DNA of 14,556 nucleotides. Origin: BS750m-G62 sp046483505. Its GTDB lineage: Bacteria > Planctomycetota > Phycisphaerae > FEN-1346. Made by a program: the position numbers and the translations under genes. Below the pieces are notes generated by a model, which had not been told where the DNA came from, made no database searches, and saw nothing but the letters and a program-made list of their open reading frames with translations. Shown here one piece after another: positions 6,961 to 14,037 of the stretch. Position 1 is the stretch's first letter. Every line of letters begins with the position of its first letter. Location: positions 1 to 14,556 of the forward strand of contig JAWODB010000324.1 in the NCBI GenBank assembly GCA_046483505.1. Reading direction: 5' to 3'.

Positions 6961-7002
6961 TTGGACCTTGAACTTTGAACTTTGGACTCTTGACCTTGGA
7001 CT
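6961..7002. repeat. Degenerate heptanucleotide array, consensus TTGRACY
   Basis: Six 7-bp units run from 6961 to 7002: TTGGACC, TTGAACT, TTGAACT, TTGGACT, CTTGACC, TTGGACT. Two weaker units follow, to 7016. Length and period are the same as in the array at 3130-3171 but the sequence is unrelated. It marks the point where RHS homology ends in fragment A. Confidence 0.75.
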
Positions 7003-7165
7003 CTCTGCCGTGGACCCACGTGTCCGGGCCGCCGGTGGAATCGGAATCGACGTGGGCCTTGACCCGACGGTTCAGAGCGTCGTACTCGTACCGGGCGTGG
7101 ACCCGCTCGCCGTCCTTCACCTCGACGAGGCGGTTCAGGTCTTCGCACTCGCGAAGCGACCGTTC
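7003..7165. repeat. Duplicated RHS core segment, copy 1
   Basis: Positions 7024-7147 align with 7610-7733 at an offset of 586 bp with roughly ten differences by eye, about 92% identity. The two copies bracket the small membrane-protein gene. Such duplications of RHS core DNA are the usual footprint of recombination that swaps C-terminal toxin and immunity cassettes. Confidence 0.75.
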
Positions 7166-7474
7166 TCACCCGGCCTCGTCGCTTTGAGAGGGACACGATT
7201 CGGTCGGCCCTTGGGCCGGGTCGCCCCCGAACCCGTAAAACCATGGCCTTGGGGTGGGAGCGTCATGCGCCTTTATTCTCGGCTTGTTCTCGTCATGGTC
7301 ACTATATTCCCAAGCAAGGGTGTAAAGAAGTTGGTGGAACCAAACTGGATAAATGCAGGGCCCACTCCGGTCACCGATTTCCCAAACCCCAGCCACAATA
7401 GGGCCTAGGGTGTAGGCAATTAGCAGCGCCACGAGAACCACCATCCCCAAGCGAAACCGCTTTCGCCAATTCAC
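7166..7474 (-). CDS. Small membrane protein lying between RHS remnants
   Basis: This is a 102-residue hypothetical protein. Residues 1-8 are basic (NWRKRFR) and 9-31 form one strong transmembrane segment (GMVVLVALLIAYTLGPIVAGVW). The rest (KPRIKAHDAPTPRPWFYGFG and an acidic tail) would be a short soluble part with C40 and C94. The GTG start at 7474 has a very good AAGGAGGGG about 3 nt upstream. Base composition from about 7270 to 7610 is visibly lower in GC than neighbouring genes, which suggests recent acquisition. Its position between two copies of RHS core sequence is what one expects of an RHS immunity or orphan cassette gene, but no homology identifies it. I do not recognise the family. 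Confidence 0.6.
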   Translation of the reverse strand: MNWRKRFRLGMVVLVALLIAYTLGPIVAGVWEIGDRSGPCIYPVWFHQLLYTLAWEYSDHDENKPRIKAHDAPTPRPWFYGFGGDPAQGPTESCPSQSDEAG

Positions 7475-7553
7475 TTTCCCCTCCTTGCTTCACCAGTATT
7501 GCCAGACTTGCTTGGCACTTTCTCTTCAGACGGTTCTTGGCGGTTGCTGTTTG

Positions 7554-7771
7554 TCAGCTACCTATCCTGCTTCTCGTCACTGGGACGTAGTTTCCCCTTG
7601 TCCAAATATCCGGGCCGCCCGAGGAATCGGAATCGACGTGGGCCTTGACGCGGCGGTTCAGGGCGTCGTACTCGTACCGGGCGTGGACCCGCTCGCCGTC
7701 CTTCACCTCGACGAGACGGTTCCAGGCGTCGCAAGCGCAGGTGCGGTGTGGGATCTCGCTGCGCGAACGGC
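7554..7771 (-). pseudogene. RHS/YD-repeat protein fragment B
   Basis: The minus-strand frame reads CDAWNRLVEVKDGERVHARY and continues EYDALNRRVKAHVDSDSSGG, then GGPDIWTRGNY and a TGA at 7554-7556. It is the diverged twin of fragment A. The frame has no start and begins immediately behind the stop codon of the PQQ propeller gene (7772), so the 5' part of the RHS gene has been deleted. Its last 17 or so residues (RGNYVPVTRSRIGS) are unlike the core and may be the stub of a C-terminal tip. The small membrane gene begins 79 nt downstream. Confidence 0.8.
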
Positions 7772-9346
7772 TTACGACTTGCCGCCGCGGACCACCCCTG
7801 CCCGCAGCGCCAGGACGCGTGTCTCCGTGCGGAGGTAGATCGTTCGGACGTCGATGGCCGGCGTCACGAACACCGGCTGGCCGAGGTCGCGCTGGTACGC
7901 CATACGGAAGGTATCGCCGGTCTCGACCACCGAGACGACTCCCCGGCTGGAAGCCAGGTAGAGGTGGCCGTTCGCCACGACCGGCGAGGCGCTGTACTGC
8001 CCCGGCGCGCCGAGGCGCTGGCTATAGAGGACCCTGCCGTCCGCGGCGTCCACGGCCGCAAGGTGGCCGCCGTTGCGGACCAGGTAGATGCGATTCTCGT
8101 GGAAGACGGGCGAGGGGATCTCGGGGATCTCGCGGTGGAGTTGCCAGGCCACGTGCGTGTCGACGACGTCGCCCTGCCCTCCCGGCCGGACGGCCATGAG
8201 CGTCGGCTTGGCGCGACGGAAGGAGAGGCTCGCCAGGAACTCCTCCCGGGTCCAGAAGCCGTCCTTGTCCTTGTCGATCCTGGCGAACATGGCGTCGAGG
8301 CGCGGCTTGCGGCGGGCCTCGTCGGCGGGCAGCGGCACGCCATAGCCGGGATGCTCGGGCGGGAGTTCCGGCCGAAGCGGGAACGCGAAGTGCTCCGTCA
8401 TCTCGTCCCGCTCGAGCCGGCCGTCGCCGCTTGAGTCGAACTGCATGACGGCCTCCCAGAACGGTTGCGGATCGGGGTCTTCGTCGGGAACACCGCCCAA
8501 CCTCGCCGCCGACACGTGGACGTGGCCGTTGCCGGCCACGGGGACGGCGATCGTCTCCGGGGAGAAACCGCCCGCGTACCACTTTTCGACGCCCGTTTCC
8601 GGATCGTAGCCGCATGCGCGGCGGCAGCCCATCACGACGAGGTCTTCGCCGTCGCCGTGGTCCCATATCATCGGCGTGGACCATCCGCTGCGATGAAGGG
8701 GGCGCGGCGTCTCCCAGACCGTCTCACCGGTGGCCTTGCTGACGGCCAGGAGGCGGGATTGACTGAGTTTGCTGTCCGGCAGGTTGGCGTCGCTGTCGAG
8801 CACCAGGATCAGGGTATCCCGGTAGACGATGGGCGAGGTTGCCATCCCGTACTGGTTCTGAGGGGTGGGGACGGGCCGGGTCCACTGCTCGCGGCCGTCG
8901 TGGTCGTAGCAGATCAGACCGTAGGCGCCGAAGTACACGTACAGCCGCTCGGCGTCGACGTACGGCGTGGAGGACGCCGGGCTGTTGGTTTTGTGCACCC
9001 GCCCGATCCGCACCGGCGGGGCCGGCCGGCGCCACACCACCTCGCCGGAGGCGGCGTCCAGCGCGATCGTCAGCAGACGACCGGACACCACCCCCGTCAG
9101 AAAGATCCGGTCACCCGCCAGGACGGGCGACGACAGGCCGGGCGGCACGGCCCTGTTCCAGGCCAGATGGTCGGCGTCGAGCCGGACCGGCGGCCGGCAG
9201 CCGCGAGCCACGCCTGAACCGTTGGGCCCACGGAACTGGTTCCACGATGCGACTTGGGCAGGGGCGTCTGCGCCGTACGCCGCCGAGGCCGCGGCCATGA
9301 AAACCATGGCCGTCAGAGTCGTCTGGCGGACCGTCAATCTCAACAC
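7772..9346 (-). CDS. Secreted PQQ-like beta-propeller protein with two EF-hands
   Basis: This 524-residue protein starts at a GTG preceded by GGGAGGACGG; the ATG 33 nt upstream lacks a ribosome binding site. Residues 1-27 form a signal peptide (TTLTAMVFMAAASAAYG). WNQFRGPNGSGVA (35-47) is the typical opening of planctomycete PQQ-like propellers. Blade motifs recur: LLTIALDAASGEVVWRR (91-107), LICYDHDGREQW (144-155), LLAVSKATGETVWE (199-212) and LAAVDAADGRVLYS (429-442). Two EF-hand loops interrupt the propeller: D304-SSGDGRLERD-E315 and D358-KDKDGFWTRE-E369, both with the calcium-binding spacing. PQQ binding or dehydrogenase activity is unproven; many such proteins are structural. It lies 76 nt downstream of a secreted serine hydrolase gene, probably in one operon. 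Confidence 0.9.
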   Translation of the reverse strand: MLRLTVRQTTLTAMVFMAAASAAYGADAPAQVASWNQFRGPNGSGVARGCRPPVRLDADHLAWNRAVPPGLSSPVLAGDRIFLTGVVSGRLLTIALDAASGEVVWRRPAPPVRIGRVHKTNSPASSTPYVDAERLYVYFGAYGLICYDHDGREQWTRPVPTPQNQYGMATSPIVYRDTLILVLDSDANLPDSKLSQSRLLAVSKATGETVWETPRPLHRSGWSTPMIWDHGDGEDLVVMGCRRACGYDPETGVEKWYAGGFSPETIAVPVAGNGHVHVSAARLGGVPDEDPDPQPFWEAVMQFDSSGDGRLERDEMTEHFAFPLRPELPPEHPGYGVPLPADEARRKPRLDAMFARIDKDKDGFWTREEFLASLSFRRAKPTLMAVRPGGQGDVVDTHVAWQLHREIPEIPSPVFHENRIYLVRNGGHLAAVDAADGRVLYSQRLGAPGQYSASPVVANGHLYLASSRGVVSVVETGDTFRMAYQRDLGQPVFVTPAIDVRTIYLRTETRVLALRAGVVRGGKS

Positions 9347-9422
9347 CCGTCCTCCCTTGGCGGTCGGTGCTCCAAACACGATCCACCGCGCGAGCCGGTC
9401 GCGGCTCGACGGAAACGGCCCG

Positions 9423-10646
9423 TCAGTCCACGATCGCCTCGTACACGAGAGGCTTCACGGCGTCCTGCAACTGCGGCGTGAAGGGCATCAACTGCGACAG
9501 CGCCACGACGACGAGGTCGTCTTTCGGGGAAATCCAGAAATGGGTGCTGGCTGCGCCGCCCCATCCGTATTCCCCCGCGTGGGCGGTGGAGCCGTTATCC
9601 CGAAGTTGGACGGAAAAGCCGAGGCCGAACCCGTTATTGCCGCCCCAGTGCACGTTCTTCGGCAACTGGTTTCTCGTCATCATGCCGACCGTTTCGGGCT
9701 TGAGCACCCGCACGCCGAAAAGTTCTCCCCGGTGAATGAGCATCTGGCAGAACCGCATGTAATCGAGGGCCGTCGAGACCAGCCCGCCCCCGCCGGAGAG
9801 GAGCGTCGGCGGCGTCAGGTAACGGCTGTCGCTGTATTTCTCCTGCACCTTCACGCCCTCCGGTCCGGGGGAATAGCAGGACGAGAAGCGGTCCGCCTTG
9901 TCCGGAGCAACGAAGAACGCGGTATCCCGCATGTCCAGCGGCTCGAAGATCCGCTCCCGGAGAAAGGCGTCCAGTTTCTGCCCCGACACCTTTTCCACCA
10001 GGCATCCCAGAACATCCGTCGACACGCCGTAATGCCAGTGCGTGCCGGGCTGATACAGCAGGGGGATGCGGCCCAGTTTCTCGACCATCGTCTGCAAATC
10101 GCGACTGGCAAGCATCCTGTTCTTCCTGTACATCCGGTCGACCGGCGTATTGCCGAAGATGCCGTACGTCAGCCCCGACGTGTGACGCATCAGGTCGCGG
10201 ACGGTGACCTTGCGCTTCGGCGCCACGGGCGCCGTCTCACTGTAGACCTTCATCCCCTTGAGTTCCGGCACGTACGTCTCCACCGGTTCATCCAGTCTGA
10301 GTTTGCCCTCGTCGTAGAGGATCATCGCCGCCACGGTCGTGATTGGCTTGGACATCGAATAGAACCGCATGATCGTGTCTTCCGTCATGGGCTTCTTCTC
10401 ATCGACGTCGCGGAGGCCGCAGGTCTCAAAGTGCACGATCTTTCCCTTGCGCGCCACGACGGTAATCGCCCCGGCGATCTTGCCGTCATCGACCATCTTC
10501 CGGACGGTGGACGTGACCGCCGCCAGGCGCTGGCCGGACATGCCCACCGCTTCCGGCTTCGCCCGGGGTATGTCTTCCGCCCATACCGGCAACGCCAGCA
10601 TGGACACGACGGCCACAGCCATCCACCCGTGTTTCCGTTCCTTCAT
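9423..10646 (-). CDS. Secreted serine hydrolase, class C beta-lactamase / family VIII esterase type
   Basis: This 407-residue protein has a signal peptide ending VWA-ED (about residue 23). The nucleophile motif S97-M-S-K100 is intact. HTSGLTYG (155-162) is typical of beta-lactamase-like esterases. Y206 in HWHYGVST takes the place of the YxN tyrosine, and H356-A-G with YGWGG (360-364) stands where KTG would be. This pattern favours an esterase, peptidase or transesterase over a true beta-lactamase. The ATG at 10646 has GGGGAGAGG about 6 nt upstream. It is the first gene of a likely two-gene unit with the PQQ propeller protein. No promoter is obvious in the 100 bp upstream. Confidence 0.9.
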   Translation of the reverse strand: MKERKHGWMAVAVVSMLALPVWAEDIPRAKPEAVGMSGQRLAAVTSTVRKMVDDGKIAGAITVVARKGKIVHFETCGLRDVDEKKPMTEDTIMRFYSMSKPITTVAAMILYDEGKLRLDEPVETYVPELKGMKVYSETAPVAPKRKVTVRDLMRHTSGLTYGIFGNTPVDRMYRKNRMLASRDLQTMVEKLGRIPLLYQPGTHWHYGVSTDVLGCLVEKVSGQKLDAFLRERIFEPLDMRDTAFFVAPDKADRFSSCYSPGPEGVKVQEKYSDSRYLTPPTLLSGGGGLVSTALDYMRFCQMLIHRGELFGVRVLKPETVGMMTRNQLPKNVHWGGNNGFGLGFSVQLRDNGSTAHAGEYGWGGAASTHFWISPKDDLVVVALSQLMPFTPQLQDAVKPLVYEAIVD

Positions 10647-11067
10647 CGCAGCCTCTCCCCTTCATGGTGCCCTTGGTACTGAAACGCGAGAACTCCGCCC
10701 CGGGTGACTCGGCGAATGCCGTCCCTCTGGAGAAACGTGCGGCGATGCAGCACGTCCTTGATGGGTATGGAGGGTTCTCGGCGCGTGGGTCGGATGGCGG
10801 CACGGCCGATTGTACCGGGCGCTGCGGCGCACGACAAGGCACCCGCGCCGGCGTGCGGCGGAAGGGGGGGAAAGAAAGGTCCGAGCGCGGAGAGATGGTG
10901 GACCTTACAGTCCTGCCAGCGAAAACATCTCTCTCAGGCAAGGCTTGTGCGGTTGAGGATGGCCCTTCTTCCACAAGAGCCTCTGAGCCGAGGCCCTTGG
11001 GGTGTCCGCCAATCCTCACCTTGCCCGCTGGGCGGCCTGCCTATCATCCCCCCCGCCCTGCGGAATG
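10647..11067. other. Intergenic region, no gene seen
   Basis: About 420 bp without a credible coding frame on either strand; the open frames have no ribosome binding sites and low-complexity translations. A G-run at about 10862-10870 and a C-run at about 11048-11054 are present. No RNA gene or riboswitch was recognised. Confidence 0.5.
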
Positions 11068-11229
11068 TCAGGGAGCAGCGACGCTGAGCCTTCGCGCGAG
11101 CCCGTGCTCGATGGACAACGGGGCGGCGGCGGGGTGGTGGTCGGTCACGTCGATCATGTCAGCCGTGACGCGGATGTCGAGGACGTGGCCGTGCAGGTGG
11201 ATGCGCGTAATGGGGAGTTCCGGTGGCAT
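11068..11229 (-). pseudogene. Possible C-terminal remnant of a GH65-like enzyme
   Basis: A 53-codon leftward frame starts 36 nt after the AsmA-like stop. It has the alternating pattern ITRIHLHGHVLDIRVTADMI then a PLSIEHG ending. This resembles the small C-terminal beta domain of family 65 phosphorylases and hydrolases (hydrophobic strand, xGxxLxVxVTxDxV, then PLxIxxG). There is no ribosome binding site and no upstream domain, so if the likeness is real it is a tail left by deletion. It could also be chance or a small unrelated gene. Confidence 0.25.
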
Positions 11230-11265
11230 ACACCATGATTGCCTTGGGGCCGGGGCAACAGGAAT

Positions 11266-12834
11266 CTACAGGTTCGGGGCTACCTTAATGCCCACCTTGG
11301 GATCGCCCAGCGTGCCCGTCACGGTATAGGCCGAGATCTCGTCGGTTATCCTGCCTAGAAAGGCGCCGACCCTGCCCAGCATCGACTCGATCTTCTCGAC
11401 CGCCCCGGCGTTGAAGAGCATGTCCAGGCGCGTGTCAAAGTAGATGTCTCCGTTCCCATGCAGGGCTGCCACTCGGGTCACGACGAAGACCTTGTTGAAG
11501 TTCACCCGGTCACCCTCGAACGTGAACGCCATGTCGGCGGTGTCGCTTGGGCGGCCCGAGCCCATTCCGGCCGCCTTCATGGTCCTGGTTACCACGTCAA
11601 GAAGATCCGCCAGGACTGGTATCTGATCCAGACGCCCATCGGCGATGCGGATCGTGCCGCTGCCCCGCGACTGCTTCAAGGCGTCGGTCAGCGGCCCATC
11701 CCAGTCAATCTGCCCGCTCACGGCGCCTTTGTACTTTCCTTCGCCGCCCGCCGCGTTACGCAAGCATTGCTCGAGCCGGACATCGCTCAGGGCCAAATGG
11801 ACCCGGCCGTCCATCGGGCCGCTGAGCGCGACCTGGCCGGTTCCTTCCAGTTGGCCGCCCAGGAGGTTCGAGTCGATCTTCTCGAGTGCGCCGCGCCGGT
11901 CCGCCATGGTCCACAGGACCTGAAGCCGGTCCACCGGGAAGTGATGGTCCCCCGCAGCGAAGTTGGCATGCGCAAGCGTCACCTGCGCCTTGAGGGTTGA
12001 CGCTCGCCAGTCGCTGGCGTGCACCGAGCCGCTGGCCTCCACCACAAGGTCGCCGCTGACCTCGTGCTCCTTCAGGATGCTCTGGATCTGCGGCGGCAGG
12101 TAGTGATCCTGCTCGCGGCCGAGTTTCAGTTCCACCCGCAGCGGCTGCACGTCGACGACCCTGGTGTCGATATTCACGCGCCCGGCAAAGCGCGTCGCGA
12201 AGACGGGTTTGCGGTCGAGGTCCATCTCCATGGTGTACCAGCCGGTCTCGCTGCCTTTGGCGGGCTCGACGTTCAGGCGGCAGTTGATCTGGTCGATCTC
12301 CATGGGCTTCGCGCCGGGCGTGCGCGGATCGTAGACCATCAGGCCGTCGACGACCTGGATCTGGCGGATCTCGAAAACGTCGCTGAGTTTCGCCGCGGAC
12401 GGGGCGGCAGGCTGGCCCTTCAGGAGGTTGCCGTAACCGACAAGGCTCGAATCCTTCTCGCTGACCGTGACGGCGCGAAACTCCGGGTGGTCCAGGATCA
12501 ACGTCTGTATCCGCAGCGGCTGCCCGGACCGCGGGATTTCGGCCATTTCAAGCGTCACGTGCTTGGCCACGAAGATGTCGACCGTGGCGCCCGGCTTCGC
12601 CGGGTCATCGGCCACCAGCCGCACGTCGTCCACGACGGCCGTGAGCGGGTACTGGTAGCGCAGGGCCCCCAGCGAGAGCCGCGGGTTGAGGTAGTCCCCG
12701 GCGACCGCGCCAAGTTGGCCGGCGATCCATCGCTGGACGGGGGCCGATCCGGTGCCATAGATGAGGAACAGGACAACGCCTGCGACCAGGAGAATCACAA
12801 CAGCCGGTATGACGATAATCAGTTTGCGCTTCAT
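11266..12834 (-). CDS. AsmA-like envelope protein
   Basis: This 522-residue protein has an N-terminal membrane anchor (residues 4-26, KLIIVIPAVVILLVAGVVLF) and a long periplasmic part. The C-terminal region shows the AsmA/YhdP-type pattern: GAVSGQIDWDGPLTDAL (370-386), GSGTIRIADGRLDQIPVLAD (391-410), FEGDRVNFNKVFVVTRVAAL (439-458), then GNGDIYFDTRLDML and VTGTLGDPKVGIK. This family forms beta-groove proteins linked to lipid transport or outer-membrane homeostasis; the role here is inferred from the family. The ATG at 12834 follows AGGGGA. The gene starts 18 nt after the stop of a short upstream gene, so the two are probably co-transcribed. Confidence 0.88.
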   Translation of the reverse strand: MKRKLIIVIPAVVILLVAGVVLFLIYGTGSAPVQRWIAGQLGAVAGDYLNPRLSLGALRYQYPLTAVVDDVRLVADDPAKPGATVDIFVAKHVTLEMAEIPRSGQPLRIQTLILDHPEFRAVTVSEKDSSLVGYGNLLKGQPAAPSAAKLSDVFEIRQIQVVDGLMVYDPRTPGAKPMEIDQINCRLNVEPAKGSETGWYTMEMDLDRKPVFATRFAGRVNIDTRVVDVQPLRVELKLGREQDHYLPPQIQSILKEHEVSGDLVVEASGSVHASDWRASTLKAQVTLAHANFAAGDHHFPVDRLQVLWTMADRRGALEKIDSNLLGGQLEGTGQVALSGPMDGRVHLALSDVRLEQCLRNAAGGEGKYKGAVSGQIDWDGPLTDALKQSRGSGTIRIADGRLDQIPVLADLLDVVTRTMKAAGMGSGRPSDTADMAFTFEGDRVNFNKVFVVTRVAALHGNGDIYFDTRLDMLFNAGAVEKIESMLGRVGAFLGRITDEISAYTVTGTLGDPKVGIKVAPNL

Positions 12835-12852
12835 GGCGTTGTCCCCTGCCGC

Positions 12853-13017
12853 CTAGTCTTCATCCTTCGGCTTACGCGTCATGTGGGCCGAGAGCAGGCC
12901 CCTGATGGCTTTGCTCACGCCGGAGGCCATCTCTTTGGGGTTGGCGCGTACGACACTTTTGACGGTGCCCGTGACCATCGCAACGCCGAGGGTCTGGTAC
13001 TCCGCGCCTGTTCTCAT
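12853..13017 (-). CDS. Short conserved-looking protein, probably 5'-truncated
   Basis: The last 54 codons (RTGAEYQTLGVAMVTGTVKS then VVRANPKEMASGVSKAIRGL, ending in KPKDED) look like genuine protein with good amphipathic pattern. The sense also seems to begin about 10 residues earlier (ANIGADLDVR), before any start codon. The ATG at 13017 has only a weak CAGG upstream. Farther 5', the frame becomes Arg/Pro-rich and then runs into the antisense of nothing recognisable before the radical SAM remnant. I therefore read it as the 3' end of a gene whose start was lost. It stands 18 nt ahead of the AsmA-like gene. I do not recognise the family. Confidence 0.45.
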   Translation of the reverse strand: MRTGAEYQTLGVAMVTGTVKSVVRANPKEMASGVSKAIRGLLSAHMTRKPKDED

Positions 13018-13129
13018 CCTGACGTCCAGGTCGGCGCCGATGTTCGCAGACTCGCGTGGCCTCGTGGTCTCGAGGCCCCCGCGCCCGGCCGGTCGCCGCT
13101 CTGGCCGATTCTGAATCCCCCAGCCCGCG

Positions 13130-14024
13130 TCAGCGGACGTGCGCCTCGGCGGTCCTGCGGAAATGGTAGCCGCAGATCGCCAGGGCCACGGCCAGCGAGA
13201 AGTGCTCCCGCCGGTGCAGGCCCGTCCACAGGAGGAGTCTCCAGTACTGGAGACGCTCGCGGCCGAGGATGCCGAGCCGGGCGCACGACCGGAAAAAGGC
13301 CCACAAATGTTCGCCGCGCACCTTCTCCACGACAGCGGGTTTCCCGTATTCGCGAAGGCTACAAGCAAGTCTTGAGGCGGGCGTAGTAGTGGTTGGGGGC
13401 ATAGATGGGTCTCAAGACTTGCTTGTAGCCTTCGCGAAGTCCCTCCAGGCCCATGCGCGGCACGATGTTTGTGGTGCCGTCGACGTTATCGCCTGACGAA
13501 AGCCGCTCGGTGACGCGTCCCTCGCGGGAAAGCCGTTGATGCAGGCCCGTCCCGGGAATCGCCTGGAGGTCCGGCGGGTTGTGGACCACCGTGTCGCCGG
13601 CGTGGTACGACAGCGACGGGAATGTCTCGAGACCATGCCCGGACCCGATGCATCGGACGAGATCCACGATCACGTCGTCGGCCTCGCCGCGGAAGACGTA
13701 ATCGCAGTACTGGAGGGCCTCGTCCGGGAGGAACGTCACGTGCGGGCCGCCCATAACCACGGGGATTCCGGCCCGCCTGGCGGCGCGTGCAAACTCGTAG
13801 GCCCGCGGCGCCGTGGAGGTGATGGTCGAGATGCCAACCAGGTCGGCCGAGAAAAACACTTCATAATCCACCGGGGCCACGTCTTCCACGAAGACCTGGA
13901 CGTCGTAGCCGGCCTGCTTCAGGCGCGTGGCCAGGATTACCGTCCCCAGGCGCGGCAGTTTCCAGCGGCTGAAGACGTGCCGCTCGGGGGACTTCGGTTC
14001 GATGAAAACGATCTTTCCGATCAT
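13130..14024 (-). pseudogene. Broken B12-binding radical SAM protein (core deleted, frameshifted)
   Basis: The ATG at 14024 (AAGGAA upstream) opens a B12-binding-like domain: MIGKIVFIEPKSPERHVFSR, then LGTVILATRLKQAGYDVQVF, VGISTITST, GGPHVTFLPDEAL and VFRGEADD. At NPPDLQAIPG the sequence jumps directly to TGLHQRLSREGR…SGDNVDGTTNIVPRM, which belongs to the DUF4070 C-terminal region. The radical SAM core with its CxxxCxxC cluster motif, roughly 200 residues, is absent; the only cysteines in this frame are isolated. After GYKQVL…YYARLKTCL a TAG stops the frame at about 13359. The expected continuation (SLREYGKPAVVEKVRGEHLW … YHFRRTAEAHVR) lies in another frame and ends at 13130. The gene follows the PstS-like gene by 13 nt. 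It cannot make a working radical SAM enzyme. Confidence 0.85.
13349..13438. repeat. 28-bp perfect inverted repeat with 34-bp spacer
   Basis: The arms 13349-13376 and 13411-13438 are exact reverse complements over 28 bp. The arm at 13411-13438 encodes the family-typical LREGYKQVL. The opposite arm replaces the codons for the expected RLKT-x-LREY stretch and creates the in-frame TAG and frameshift. It is too perfect for two coding segments to match by chance. Confidence 0.95.
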
Positions 14025-14037
14025 GGTTCCTTGCCTT

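Larger units (their letters stand above)
6869..7165 (-). pseudogene. RHS/YD-repeat protein fragment A
   Basis: The translated frame reads LNRLVEVKDGERVHARYEYD then ALNRRVKAHVDSDSTGG, the recognisable core repeat of RHS/YD proteins. Homology stops after GGPDTW and runs straight into the heptamer array at 6961-7002; the frame then continues through low-complexity residues to a stop at 6869. There is no start codon with a ribosome binding site, and only about 50 residues of a protein that is normally over 1000. The frame is the same as that of the small membrane gene upstream, directly after its stop codon. It is a remnant, not a functional gene. Confidence 0.8.

Noticed and set aside
8967..10682. 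A 571-codon rightward frame opposite the serine hydrolase and propeller genes
   Set aside because: It spans two real genes and the gap between them, is His/Arg-rich and has no initiation signal.
10880..11000. A riboswitch-like segment with CTGAGAGAGATG on the minus strand
   Set aside because: The fragment recalls the TPP CTGAGA motif, but the conserved partner segments are absent and no suitable gene follows.
12019..13386. A 455-codon rightward frame opposite the AsmA-like gene
   Set aside because: It is antisense bias in GC-rich DNA; the AsmA-like protein has a membrane anchor, ribosome binding site and family pattern.
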